A stretch of 64,000 nt of DNA from Paenibacillus nanensis (GTDB lineage Bacteria > Bacillota > Bacilli > Paenibacillales > Paenibacillaceae): the NCBI RefSeq assembly GCF_003583765.1, contig NZ_QXQA01000013.1, positions 1-64,000 on the forward strand. Reading direction: 5' to 3'. This document shows, piece after piece, positions 25,717 to 34,459 of the stretch. Positions within the stretch are counted from its first letter, which is position 1. Every line of letters starts with the position of its first letter. Below the pieces are notes generated by a model. It saw nothing but the letters and a program-made list of their open reading frames with translations. It was not told the DNA's origin and did not search any database. The translations under genes and the position numbers were made by a program.

Positions 25717-26384
25717 TCGACGATGTACCCCATTCCTTTGCGAGTCCCGATAAAATCATCCCGTCCCATCTCCGCGATTTTCCGGCGAAGACGATTGACA
25801 TTAACGGTAAGCGTATTGTCATCGACAAATTGGTCGTCATGCCATAACGCCTGCATCAATTCCTCGCGCGATACGATTTTGCCTGCATTGCGCATGAGCA
25901 GCTGCAAAATAATCGATTCGTTGCGCGACAATTCCGCGACAGCGCCGTCCAGCTGTACGGTTGAATTCGCGAGATTGAATGCAAGCTCCCGGTGCTGCAG
26001 CTTCAGCCCATCGTCCTGATACGTATAATTGCGTCTTAAGACCGCGCTGATCTTGGCCACAAGCACGGACAAATCGAACGGCTTCTGCACATAATCGTCG
26101 CCGCCCATATTCATTGCCATAATAATATCCATGTTCTGATCGCGGGAGGAGAGGAAAATAATCGGCACATGAGAGACGGCGCGAATTTGCTGACACCAAT
26201 AATACCCGTCGAAGGCAGGCAAATTAATATCAAGCAGCACCAAGTGAGGCTGGTGCTCCTTGAAATCCTCCAGCACCCGTTCGAAATCCGTCCCCTCGAA
26301 CACTTCGTATTTCCACTTACGAAGCGTATCGGTCACGATACCGCGAATTTTCTCGTCATCCTCTACCAGCATGATGCGGAACAA
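25713..26384 (-). CDS. bceR: OmpR-family response regulator, BceR-like
   Basis: 223 residues from a TTG after AAGGGGGGAATCGG; the usual MFRIMLVEDDEKI opening supports this start. Receiver domain 1-115 with Asp9-Asp10, phospho-acceptor Asp52 (LLDINLP), Thr/Ser switch FLSSRD and Lys in VQKPF. C-terminal winged helix 130-222 with LSRNESIILQLL and VNRLRRKI. Likely binds the TNACA-N4-TGTAA-like sites near the two bceA genes. Confidence 0.92.
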   Translation of the reverse strand: MFRIMLVEDDEKIRGIVTDTLRKWKYEVFEGTDFERVLEDFKEHQPHLVLLDINLPAFDGYYWCQQIRAVSHVPIIFLSSRDQNMDIIMAMNMGGDDYVQKPFDLSVLVAKISAVLRRNYTYQDDGLKLQHRELAFNLANSTVQLDGAVAELSRNESIILQLLMRNAGKIVSREELMQALWHDDQFVDDNTLTVNVNRLRRKIAEMGRDDFIGTRKGMGYIVE

Positions 26385-26415
26385 ACCGATTCCCCCCTTT
26401 TAAGCCACTATCACC

Positions 26416-26901
26416 TTATACCTTCGCAAGCAGCTTTTTTATAGGCTCTTCGAGCTTCTCGGGCTCCTCCGTAGAGCCGTAACGCTTCACCACATTCCCT
26501 TCACGGTCGACCAGAAACTTCGTAAAGTTCCACTTGATCGACTTCGACCCGAGCACGCCGCGCGCTTCATTCGTCAAATATTGAAATAACGGGTGAGCGT
26601 CGCTGCCGTTCACATTAATGCGCGAAAATAACGGGAAGTTTACGCCAAAGTTAATCTCGCATGCCTGCACGATATCGCGGTCATGCTCCTTCTCCTGATT
26701 CGCGAACTGTGAGCACGGAAAGCCCAGCACGGCGAAGCCTTGATCGCGGTACTTGTCATGCAGCAGTTGCAGTCCTTTGAACTGCGGCGCAAATCCGCAG
26801 CCCGTCGCCGTATTGACGATGAGCAGAACCTTGCCTTTGTAGGAAGCAAGCGTCTGCGTCTCTCCTTGGATGGTTTTGACCTCGATGTCATAAATGGACA
26901 T
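26416..26901 (-). CDS. Glutathione peroxidase-family thiol peroxidase
   Basis: 161 residues, ATG after GAGGGGGATTCCT. Catalytic Cys35 in NTATGCGFAPQ, Gln69 in FPCSQFANQEK and Trp-Asn in KWNFTKFLVDREG complete the tetrad. Bacterial Cys-type GPx proteins usually use thioredoxin or bacillithiol rather than glutathione. The gene is 31 bp upstream of bceR in the same direction without a terminator between, so it may be co-transcribed with bceRS, an uncommon link. Confidence 0.92.
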   Translation of the reverse strand: MSIYDIEVKTIQGETQTLASYKGKVLLIVNTATGCGFAPQFKGLQLLHDKYRDQGFAVLGFPCSQFANQEKEHDRDIVQACEINFGVNFPLFSRINVNGSDAHPLFQYLTNEARGVLGSKSIKWNFTKFLVDREGNVVKRYGSTEEPEKLEEPIKKLLAKV

Positions 26902-26986
26902 AGGAATCCCCCTCGGTTACTAGATCTATCTCCATTGTAAGAGAATTCGCGAGCGCCATCAAATCCGTGTTCCTTCCCAAAATGAT

Positions 26987-27027
26987 GAAGGGCTCCGGAG
27001 CAAGCCTTGCTTCCCCCGAAACCCTTC
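26987..27027 (-). terminator. Weak terminator-like hairpin after the second bceB
   Basis: Arms GAAGGG / CCCTTC with inner pairing; on the minus strand CATCATTTTGGG follows. Ten bases past the permease stop. Confidence 0.4.
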
Positions 27028-27036
27028 GAATGTAAT

Positions 27037-28896
27037 CTATAGGTGGACCGCAGCCTGAATCTGCTTCGTGTAGAACAGCCGTACAACGAAAAAATAAATG
27101 ATTTGTATAAGGAGGAAAACGCCAAGCACAATCGCGGATTCCTTGGCCAGATTATAGAAGAATAGGTGGGATAGCGCCGTCAATGCGACTGCCCCGTGTA
27201 TCAGCGCAACGATAATCGGAGCGAAAAACAAAATCGCCGTTTGCCGGGTGAGCACCTTTTTCAGTTCTTTTTCGCTGAGACCCATCTTCGCAATCATTTT
27301 GAACTTCTGTTTATCTCCATCCACATCCGTATACAGGCGGAAATAAAGGAAGCTTCCGGCCGAGACGAAAAAGACGATGCCGATAAACAATCCGACAAAC
27401 ATAATCGGTCCATACCCTTTATTTAATTGGTAAATGTCATATTCGCCGGAAGTCACCTCATACGGCAATTGCTGATACAGCTTTTCCGCGGCCGAGAGAA
27501 CATGCTGCTTGCCTTCCGTCGCTTGCCAGGCATGGTAGCTTTTAATGTCAGCCGGGGCGGGAAGCTTCTCGTAATCGTTGTCCGAGACGATATAATAGTC
27601 CGACGACGGCAAAGCGCTTGATTGCAAGATTTCCTCCTGGTCCAGCACAACGCCTGACTCTAGTTCAATCGCCCGATTCTGCTGCTTATTTGGCAGTCCA
27701 AACGTTAAGGCTTCTGACTTCACAAGGAACGTTTGTCCGTCCTTGACGTTAACCGTCTCTTCGCCTATCAGCTCCGCAAAGCGGTTGTAATCGGATTGTT
27801 TTACAATCAGCACAGAATCGCCCGCTGCATCGTAATAGTGAAGCTCGGCATGCGCTTTGTTCGCCTTCATATGTTCTTCCTGCAGCGTCGCGTTAATCCG
27901 CGCAACATCCTGCTCTTCTTGCTCATCCCCGTAATAAGTGAACGTGTTCGGGTTCGCTTTTTCGATGCCTGCGCTCAAAAAGGTTTGAAAGCCGTATAAT
28001 GTCCCGATTGCGCTAAACGCAACAGTGGAGATAATGGCCACAAGAAAGAACGTCCGGGCATTATCTTTCATCCGGTAAGAGAGATCGGAGAACAGAATCA
28101 TATTGGTATGGCGCCAGGAGAAAGACTCCTTGTTCTTTAGCCGCCGGATGACAAAGACGCTTAATTGCGTAAAAAGCAGATACGTGCCGATAATCACCAT
28201 TACAGTCACGGGCAGCATCGCGGCAATGACAAGCATCCCCTTCACGACGAACGCAATCGCATAGCCCCCGCCAAGCAATAAGGCCGCTAATAGGGTTAAC
28301 AACAAACTGGCCTTCGGTTCCCCTTTTGATTTTTTGTCTCCTTTGAGCAAATCGATCAGCTTTCCGCTTCGCAGCACGAAGGAAACAAAGACGGAAATAA
28401 AGAAAAACAAAACGATAAAGGATACAAAGGTTAGAACAACCGCCTGTGACGGGATATAAAAATTTAACTTGTTATCGATAATCAGCACATTCTCGGCCAG
28501 CAGCAATATGGCTTTTGCAAAGACCAGCCCAAGCACAATACCGCCTAGCGTAGCAAAAAATCCGATGATCATATTTTCAAGAAACACCATGGAGCGGATT
28601 TGCTTCATCGACATCCCATGGATCATCAGCAGCCCGAATTCCTTCTTTCGCGACTGCAAAAAGGAGCTCATCGAATAAAGGATAAAGAAGAAAGAGAACA
28701 CATAGATAATGCCCGCGGCAATATTCATGCCTTGCGCAACGCTGCTGTTCATATCATCTCCGCTCAGCGCAGGATGAAAAGCGAATATGGAAAACGTGAA
28801 AAAAACCATAACCGTGAACATGCTGCTTAAGAAATAGGCGGCATACAGCCTTTTATTTCGGGCGACGTTATTGAACGCGAATTGACGAAAGGTCAT
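27037..28896 (-). CDS. Bce-type ABC transporter permease, copy 2
   Basis: 619 residues from the ATG at 28896 (MTFRQFAFNNVARNKRLY); upstream in-frame codons belong to the overlapping ATPase gene. Ten helices with a large extracytoplasmic part at about 290-490. QSRKKEFGLLMIHGMSMKQIRSMVFLEN is the conserved loop. It is only distantly like copy 1, so it is a separate lineage (YxdM/PsdB/VraE-like) and not a recent duplicate. Confidence 0.9.
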   Translation of the reverse strand: MTFRQFAFNNVARNKRLYAAYFLSSMFTVMVFFTFSIFAFHPALSGDDMNSSVAQGMNIAAGIIYVFSFFFILYSMSSFLQSRKKEFGLLMIHGMSMKQIRSMVFLENMIIGFFATLGGIVLGLVFAKAILLLAENVLIIDNKLNFYIPSQAVVLTFVSFIVLFFFISVFVSFVLRSGKLIDLLKGDKKSKGEPKASLLLTLLAALLLGGGYAIAFVVKGMLVIAAMLPVTVMVIIGTYLLFTQLSVFVIRRLKNKESFSWRHTNMILFSDLSYRMKDNARTFFLVAIISTVAFSAIGTLYGFQTFLSAGIEKANPNTFTYYGDEQEEQDVARINATLQEEHMKANKAHAELHYYDAAGDSVLIVKQSDYNRFAELIGEETVNVKDGQTFLVKSEALTFGLPNKQQNRAIELESGVVLDQEEILQSSALPSSDYYIVSDNDYEKLPAPADIKSYHAWQATEGKQHVLSAAEKLYQQLPYEVTSGEYDIYQLNKGYGPIMFVGLFIGIVFFVSAGSFLYFRLYTDVDGDKQKFKMIAKMGLSEKELKKVLTRQTAILFFAPIIVALIHGAVALTALSHLFFYNLAKESAIVLGVFLLIQIIYFFVVRLFYTKQIQAAVHL

Positions 28897-29635
28897 TGGC
28901 GTGCCCCCCCAACAAAGCAAGTGTGTCGATAATCTTCTGGAAAAAAGCTTGACGGTTGTCTCCTCTACGAATTTCCGTATACAGCCTTCCGTCTTGAATA
29001 AATACGACCCGGTTACAATAGCTTGCCGCCAGCGCATCATGGGTGACAAGCATCATGGTCGTCCGCTCGTTCCGGTTGATGGATTCAAGCATTTCCATCA
29101 CATCCTTGGAAGCTTTGGAATCCAAATTCCCGGTCGGTTCATCGGCAAGAAGCAGCTTAGGCGAATGGATCATCGCTCGGGCAATCGCCGTTCTTTGCGC
29201 TTGTCCGCCGGAAATTTCATACGTCCGCTTTTTCATAATTCCCGTTATGCCGAGCTTGCCTGCGATGTCATACGCTTTTTGTTTCATTTCCGCCACTTTG
29301 CCGCCATCCAGCGTTAGCGGGAGCACGATATTTTCTTCTACCGTCAACGTATGAAGCAGGTTGAAATCCTGAAAAACGAAGCCGAGCTCGCGGCGGCGAA
29401 ATTTGGCCAGCTCCTCCTTTTTTAGACGGTGGGGGTTGTTTCCGTTTATCAAAACATCGCCAGCCGTCGGTTCGTCAATCGTTGCGATAATATTAAGCAG
29501 CGTCGTTTTCCCGCTTCCGGAAGGCCCCATTACACCAACAAATTCACCCTGTTGAATCGTTAAATCGATATCCGTTAAAGCGTTATATGTGACTTTTCCT
29601 TCATAGACTTTGCTCACCTGTTTGACATGCAGCAT
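28868..29635 (-). CDS. Bce-type ABC transporter ATPase, copy 2
   Basis: 255 residues, ATG after GGAGAGGAGATTTTACGT. Walker A GPSGSGKTT at 37-45, FQDFNLLHTL Q-loop, ISGGQAQR signature, LLLADEPTGNLD Walker B. Its last 29 bases overlap the permease gene. A perfect BceR-type operator lies about 95 bp upstream. No kinase or regulator gene of its own is adjacent, so it probably relies on the nearby BceRS. Confidence 0.92.
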   Translation of the reverse strand: MLHVKQVSKVYEGKVTYNALTDIDLTIQQGEFVGVMGPSGSGKTTLLNIIATIDEPTAGDVLINGNNPHRLKKEELAKFRRRELGFVFQDFNLLHTLTVEENIVLPLTLDGGKVAEMKQKAYDIAGKLGITGIMKKRTYEISGGQAQRTAIARAMIHSPKLLLADEPTGNLDSKASKDVMEMLESINRNERTTMMLVTHDALAASYCNRVVFIQDGRLYTEIRRGDNRQAFFQKIIDTLALLGGHANDLSSIRVQ

Positions 29636-29727
29636 ACGTAAAATCTCCTCTCCGTTTCTTTCATTGGATCTATTACTAGCATACCGCCGCCTGCCGCGCT
29701 TTAACTATCGATTATTCTTTCAGTTAT

Positions 29728-29743
29728 CTTACAGGGGTGTAAG
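29728..29743. promoter_or_regulatory. BceR-type operator upstream of bceA copy 2
   Basis: CTTACA-GGGG-TGTAAG, a perfect 6-4-6 dyad that contains the TNACA-N4-TGTAA motif reported for BceR-like regulators. Confidence 0.75.
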
Positions 29744-29761
29744 GTTCGGTTCCCTTTCCAT

Positions 29762-29797
29762 AAAAAATAACCCGGCAAGCTTCAAGCCTGCCGGGTT
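29762..29797 (-). terminator. Terminator after yuiD
   Basis: Arms AACCCGGCA / TGCCGGGTT with a GC extension and TTCAA-type loop; on the minus strand ATTTTTTA follows. Confidence 0.88.
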
Positions 29798-29801
29798 CCT
29801 T

Positions 29802-30260
29802 TTATTTTGAAGTGAGCGCTCCGAGTAGTCCAATGCAAGCGCCGAGCAGCGCGCCGGCCGCAACCTCGCCCGGCTGATGGCCCAGCGATTCCTTCAGCTT
29901 CTCCTTTCGGCGCTTATGGTATATGCCCGGATGATGGCCGGCGAGCCGTTCCACATCGGCATCCAAATCGTTGACTTGGATTGCAATTTCTCCCGCGTGC
30001 CGGCGAATGTTCATAGCGTCGTACATCACGACAATACCCAGCATGGAGGCAATCGCAAACTCCGGCGTACGGATGCCGAACTTTGTCGCCGTATACGTCG
30101 CAAGCGCGGTAACCCCGCTTGAATGCGAGCTCGGCATGCCGCCCGAACCGACTATTTTCCGGTAATCCCATTTTCCCGTTTTCCGGTAATGCCAAGGCAC
30201 CTTTAACAGCTGTGCGGCCGCTACCGCTACAAGCGCCGTCGTCAAACCTCGATTAGGCAT
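29802..30260 (-). CDS. yuiD: Divergent PAP2 family membrane protein (YuiD-like, DUF212)
   Basis: 152 residues, ATG after TAAGGAGGTCATTATTT. Motifs GSGGMPSSHSSGV (about 38-50), YDAMNIRRHAGEIAIQVND, and a terminal GHQPGEVAAGALLGACIGLL are diagnostic of DUF212. Three or four hydrophobic segments. Related to acid phosphatase/VanZ-like membrane phosphatases, but the usual KxxxxxxRP signature is not seen and activity is unproven. Confidence 0.9.
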   Translation of the reverse strand: MPNRGLTTALVAVAAAQLLKVPWHYRKTGKWDYRKIVGSGGMPSSHSSGVTALATYTATKFGIRTPEFAIASMLGIVVMYDAMNIRRHAGEIAIQVNDLDADVERLAGHHPGIYHKRRKEKLKESLGHQPGEVAAGALLGACIGLLGALTSK

Positions 30261-30405
30261 AAATAATGACCTCCTTAAATTTTTGCGTCAGCAAAAATAC
30301 TTCGAAAGCATTCATACGTAACATAATCATGTTCAGTCAGTGTTCCCTGCGGCGCGCCGTTACATGCGGACGATCGCCATAAAGGCGGAACGGGATGAAA
30401 TGGCC

Positions 30406-30452
30406 GCAAAAAAAGAGCTGCTCCGCCGCTAATCGCCGCAGAAACAGCTCTT
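30406..30452 (-). terminator. Terminator of the yclNOPQ operon
   Basis: Arms AAGAGCTG (30413-30420) and CAGCTCTT (30445-30452) with further pairing in the loop; minus strand reads into TTTTTTT. Confidence 0.88.
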
Positions 30453-30458
30453 CAAACC

Positions 30459-31466
30459 TTATTCTCTTACTGCCGCATCAATTTCGCTTACCATCTCCGC
30501 TACCGATACAAGTCCGCCGCCGGACAGATACCAGTATTGCGGATCAAGATAAACGATGCCGCCTTCTTTAAACGCATTCGTATTTTTGACCAAATCGTTT
30601 TCAACAGACGCTTTCGCTCCCGCACTGCCGCCGACTACCGCGCTGCGGTCCACGACAAACAGATAATCCGGATTTTTCTCCGCTACAAACTCGAACGAGA
30701 TTTCGTTGCCGTGTGTGTCCACTTTAATGCTAGGATCAGCTGGCGCTACGCCGAGCACATCATGGATGATGCCGAAGCGCGAGCCCGGACCGAAAGCGCT
30801 GATTTTGCCTTCGTTGTGCAGGATAATCAGACCTTTCTTTCCGCCTGCAGCCGCGCGTTCATTAACCGCTTTGATGGAGGCTTCGACTTCAGCGAGCGCC
30901 GCTTCCGCTTCCGCTTGTTTGCCGAAAATTTCGGCTAACGTCTTTACGTTTGTTTTGAATGACTCCATGTAGTTCGTTGTGTCGACGCCCATATAAATCG
31001 TCGGCGCAATTTCGGACAAAGCTTCGTAATGAGCGGACTGACGGCCGGAAATAATAATGAGGTCCGGCTCCATTCCGTCGATCGTTTCGAAATCGGGCTC
31101 CTGCAGCGTGCCCGCGTTTACATACTTCGCATCTTTGTACTTCTCAAGATAAGCGGGAACATTGGCTTGTGGAACGGCTGCAACTTCAACGCCCAGCTTA
31201 TCCAGCGTATCCAGGGAGCCGTAGTCGAATACGACGACCTTGCTTGGGTTTGTTTTAACCTTCGTCTCGCCAAGCTCATGCTTCACTGTCAGCTCCGCCG
31301 GAGCGGCCGATTCCGCAGGCGCCTCTGCCGACGGTGATGGAGACGGCGAGCTGGATGCGTTCCCCGCTCCGCTCGTATTATTGTTACCGCCGTTATTGCC
31401 GCCGCATGCGGCGAGTACCATAGCAAACATAAGAATAATAACGGTAAAGCTGAACTTTTTTTTCAT
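30459..31466 (-). CDS. yclQ: Siderophore-binding lipoprotein of ABC importer (YclQ-like)
   Basis: 335 residues. Lipoprotein signal with VLAAC at 17-21, then a Ser/Pro/Ala linker (about 25-58), then a periplasmic-binding-protein fold: TNPSKVVVFDYGSLDTLDKLGVEV, EPDLIIISGRQSAHYEAL, and RFGIIHDVLGV...DTHGNEISFEFVAEKNPDYLFVVDR, as in the FatB/CeuE/YclQ group for catecholate siderophores such as petrobactin. Separated from the ATPase gene by 30 bp. Attached to the outer face of the membrane. Confidence 0.92.
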   Translation of the reverse strand: MKKKFSFTVIILMFAMVLAACGGNNGGNNNTSGAGNASSSPSPSPSAEAPAESAAPAELTVKHELGETKVKTNPSKVVVFDYGSLDTLDKLGVEVAAVPQANVPAYLEKYKDAKYVNAGTLQEPDFETIDGMEPDLIIISGRQSAHYEALSEIAPTIYMGVDTTNYMESFKTNVKTLAEIFGKQAEAEAALAEVEASIKAVNERAAAGGKKGLIILHNEGKISAFGPGSRFGIIHDVLGVAPADPSIKVDTHGNEISFEFVAEKNPDYLFVVDRSAVVGGSAGAKASVENDLVKNTNAFKEGGIVYLDPQYWYLSGGGLVSVAEMVSEIDAAVRE

Positions 31467-31496
31467 TTCTACCCCACTCCTTATAAGTATATAAGC

Positions 31497-32255
31497 TTAT
31501 TTGAAATAGACGCCGATGCGGTTGCCGTTCACCAGCTCGATCGGAATGTCCATATCGTAAATATGTTCCAGCACGTCGCTGTCGATGATCGTTTCGGTTG
31601 AGCCTTCCCTGACGATCCTGCCATCCTTCAACGCCACGATATAGTCCGAGTAGCAAGAGGCAAAGTTGATATCGTGAATGACGAGAATAACCGTTTTGCC
31701 CAGCTCCTCTACCAGTCTGCGAAGCACCTTCATAATTTGCACGGAATGCTTCATATCCAAGTTGTTGAGCGGCTCATCCAAAAAAATGTACTCCGTGTTC
31801 TGCGCGATGACCATCGCGATGAACGCCCTCTGGTTCTGACCGCCGCTCAGCTGATCCAGAAATTTATGCTGGATGTCGGTCAGGTCCATATAAGCGATCG
31901 CCTCGTCGACCTTCTCCCAATCCTCCTTGGTCAGCTTGCCTTGCGAATAGGGAAAGCGTCCGAAGCTGACCAGCTCTCTGACCGTCAGACGCAGATTGAT
32001 ATGATTGGATTGCTTCAATATCGAAATTTTTTTGGCAAGCTCCGTGCTTTTCCACTGCGAAATGTCCTTTCCGTCCACCAGCACCTCGCCGCTATCCTTC
32101 TGAAGAAGCCTGCTCATCATCGAAAGCAGCGTGCTTTTACCCGCTCCATTCGGCCCGATGAAGGAAGTGATGCAGCCCTCCCGAATTTTTAGCGAGACAT
32201 TCTCGATAACCGGCTTGCCGCCGTAGGCTTTGGATACCTCTTTGACTTCGATCAT
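31497..32255 (-). CDS. yclP: Siderophore ABC importer ATPase (YclP-like)
   Basis: 252 residues. Walker A GPNGAGKST at 34-42, LSGGQNQRAFIAMVIAQ signature, YIFLDEPLNNLDM Walker B. The SGGQNQR form is typical of FecE/YclP ATPases for iron-siderophore uptake. Overlaps yclO by ATGA. Third gene of the N-O-P-Q order found in B. subtilis. Confidence 0.93.
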   Translation of the reverse strand: MIEVKEVSKAYGGKPVIENVSLKIREGCITSFIGPNGAGKSTLLSMMSRLLQKDSGEVLVDGKDISQWKSTELAKKISILKQSNHINLRLTVRELVSFGRFPYSQGKLTKEDWEKVDEAIAYMDLTDIQHKFLDQLSGGQNQRAFIAMVIAQNTEYIFLDEPLNNLDMKHSVQIMKVLRRLVEELGKTVILVIHDINFASCYSDYIVALKDGRIVREGSTETIIDSDVLEHIYDMDIPIELVNGNRIGVYFK

Positions 32256-33193
32256 GCTTTACTCTCCCTTAGAAGCAGATATAAGAAATACGCTCCGCCG
32301 ATAAAGTTGATAATGACGCTTACCGTCGTTTCGAAGGTGAACACGCGCTCCACGATCAATTGCCCGCCGACGAGGGCAATGATGCTGATCAGCATCGCGC
32401 CTGGAATCAGGATGCGGTGACGGTATGTCCGCATGAATTGATAAGCGAGATTAACGACAAGCAGCCCCAGGAACGTAATCGGTCCAACCAGCGCCGTCGA
32501 AACCGCAATCAGAATCGCGACGATGACCAGCAGGTTTTTGACGACGAAGTTATAAGGGATGCCGAGGTTAACCGCATGCTCTTTGCCAAGCGATAAAGCA
32601 TCCAAATACTTGGAGAACCGCATCGCGTACAAGGCGACAGCCGCCAGAATCAGGACGGAAATGAGCAGCAGGTCTTCGTTCACGTTATTGAAGCTGGCGA
32701 ACATTTTGCCCTGGACGATTAAGAAATCATTCGGATCGATAAGCACCTGCATGAAGGTCGACATGCTGCCGAACATCGTACCCATGACGAGACCGATAAG
32801 CAGCAGGAAAAACAGGTTATTGCCTTCCCGTTTAAAAATCAGCTTGTAGAGGAGGCCGACGAACAGCATCATGATGCCGACAGTCAGCGTGAAATTGACG
32901 CCCTGATTCGTGCTCGGCAAACTAACGACTCCGAACGCGAAAATAACAAAAGTTTGAATAAGCATGTAAAGCGAGTCCAGCCCGATGACATTCGGCGTAA
33001 GTATCCGGTTGTTCGTCATCGTCTGGAAAATCAGCGTCGCATAGGCGATGGCCCCGCCGGTTAACGTGATGGCGAGCACCTTCTTGAATCTGCGAGGCAG
33101 CGCGTAATCCCAGTTATGCGGCAGATCAATGAACAAAAATGCGGCTATGACAAGGGCGGCGGCGACGGCTAGCAATGTAAGTTTAAGCTTCAT
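32252..33193 (-). CDS. yclO: Siderophore ABC importer permease (YclO-like)
   Basis: 313 residues, eight or nine helices of the FecCD/BtuC type, with GNNLFFLLLIGLVMGTMF and LVGPITFLGLLVVNLAYQFM. ATG after GAGGAGAAAAGCCT, inside the 3' end of yclN (11-bp overlap). Forms the channel with YclN. Confidence 0.92.
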   Translation of the reverse strand: MKLKLTLLAVAAALVIAAFLFIDLPHNWDYALPRRFKKVLAITLTGGAIAYATLIFQTMTNNRILTPNVIGLDSLYMLIQTFVIFAFGVVSLPSTNQGVNFTLTVGIMMLFVGLLYKLIFKREGNNLFFLLLIGLVMGTMFGSMSTFMQVLIDPNDFLIVQGKMFASFNNVNEDLLLISVLILAAVALYAMRFSKYLDALSLGKEHAVNLGIPYNFVVKNLLVIVAILIAVSTALVGPITFLGLLVVNLAYQFMRTYRHRILIPGAMLISIIALVGGQLIVERVFTFETTVSVIINFIGGAYFLYLLLRESKA

Positions 33194-34136
33194 AGGCTTT
33201 TCTCCTCATGAGCAGGAACAGGAATACGATACTGCCGATCACGCCGACCGTAAGTCCAATCGGCACCTCATACGGATAAATGATCAGCCTGCCCAATATA
33301 TCGCACACGAGCACAAACACCGCTCCGAGCACAGCCGTATGAATCAAGCTTTTCCGCAAATTATCGCCGACGTATAAGGTCACGATGTTCGGAATAATGA
33401 GACCGAGGAACGGAATCGTGCCGATGGTCAAAATCACAACAACCGATACGAGCGCGACGATCGTTAATCCGATATTGACGACCAGCCTATGGTTCATGCC
33501 GAGATTAACCGCGAACTCCTCGCCCATGCCCGCAATGGTAAATTTATTGGCATACAAGTATGCGATAATCAGCAGCGGAAGGCTGACATAGAGAAGCTCA
33601 TAGCGGCCGGACATGACCGACGAGAAGCTGCCTTGAAGCCACGCCGTTATGTTCTGAATCAAATCGTTCTTGTAGGCAAAAAAAGTGGTCGCCGCGTTGA
33701 TCACATTGCCGAACATCAGTCCGACCAGCGGGATAAAAATCGTGTCTTTGAACTTCAGGCGGTCAAGAAACTTCATAAATACGTAAGTTCCCGCCATCGC
33801 GAACGCAAACGCGATCAGCATCTTCTCCATCGTCGTCGCGGAAGTGAAGACGAGCAGAGACACAAGTATGCCAAGCTTGGCGGCGTCATCCGTACCTGCC
33901 GTCGTCGGAGAGACGAACTTGTTTCGGCTGAGCTGCTGCATGATCAGTCCGGAAATGCTCATGCTGACAGCCGCGATCAGGATGCTCACCAGTCTTGGAA
34001 TCCGGCTGATGCTTAGCACCTGCCACTGCTCCGGCGTTAAGCTGAACAGATCCAGCGGCGATATATCCTTCACTCCGATAAACAGCGATACGACCGACAA
34101 GACCGCAAGCGCGATAACCAGCATCCATATCTTCAT
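33183..34136 (-). CDS. yclN: Siderophore ABC importer permease (YclN-like)
   Basis: 317 residues, FecCD-type permease with RIPRLVSILIAAVSMSISGLIMQQLSRNKFVSPTTAGTDDAAKLG, the classic N-terminal block, and IPFLGLIIPNIVTLY. ATG after GAGGTTGAGAC. First gene of the operon; Fur boxes lie upstream at 34177-34191 and 34250-34264. Confidence 0.92.
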   Translation of the reverse strand: MKIWMLVIALAVLSVVSLFIGVKDISPLDLFSLTPEQWQVLSISRIPRLVSILIAAVSMSISGLIMQQLSRNKFVSPTTAGTDDAAKLGILVSLLVFTSATTMEKMLIAFAFAMAGTYVFMKFLDRLKFKDTIFIPLVGLMFGNVINAATTFFAYKNDLIQNITAWLQGSFSSVMSGRYELLYVSLPLLIIAYLYANKFTIAGMGEEFAVNLGMNHRLVVNIGLTIVALVSVVVILTIGTIPFLGLIIPNIVTLYVGDNLRKSLIHTAVLGAVFVLVCDILGRLIIYPYEVPIGLTVGVIGSIVFLFLLMRRKAYEA

Positions 34137-34176
34137 GTCTCAACCTCGAATCTTGGATTCCGCAGTCCACTAGAAA

Positions 34177-34191
34177 AGATAATCATTCTCA
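34177..34191. promoter_or_regulatory. Fur box (proximal)
   Basis: AGATAATCATTCTCA matches 13 of 15 positions of the 7-1-7 Fur consensus TGATAATNATTATCA, 40 bp before yclN. Confidence 0.7.
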
Positions 34192-34249
34192 ATAAAAATC
34201 AAAAAAAATAAGAATCCTTTCATTATCATTTTACCGCGGTCATTCTCAA

Positions 34250-34264
34250 TGATAATGATTATCA
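34250..34264. promoter_or_regulatory. Fur box (distal, perfect 7-1-7)
   Basis: TGATAATGATTATCA matches the consensus at every position. A -35/-10 pair facing yclN (TTGAGA near 34248-34243, 16-bp spacer, GATAAT) lies beside it. Confidence 0.9.
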
Positions 34265-34459
34265 TCAGCATGTTTATTATGCCATGCGCTTCTACCTCCG
34301 TCAACTAAGAATTAAGCGCTTCAAGGAAGATATTAGGAGGTGTGACAAAAACGTGAACGGCAGGCCCGGCATCATAATCCCTCTAGCCGCGGATGTCCAA
34401 GCAGGAGCAGCCGCAGCTAGAGTCTGGATTCATGCCGATTCATGAGGAAGTTCGAGCGA

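Larger units (their letters stand above)
34137..34459. other. 323-bp region between yclN and xynA2
   Basis: The yclN-proximal part holds the Fur boxes and promoter. The rest (34290-34459) has no clear gene. It contains a GTG-started frame of 30 codons at 34353-34445 behind AGGAGG at long spacing, which I do not accept as a gene. No T-tailed terminator was found after xynA2. Confidence 0.5.

Noticed and set aside
34353..34445. GTG-started frame of 30 codons behind AGGAGG, plus strand
   Set aside because: Spacing to the GTG is too long, the product has no recognisable character, and it runs head-on into xynA2.
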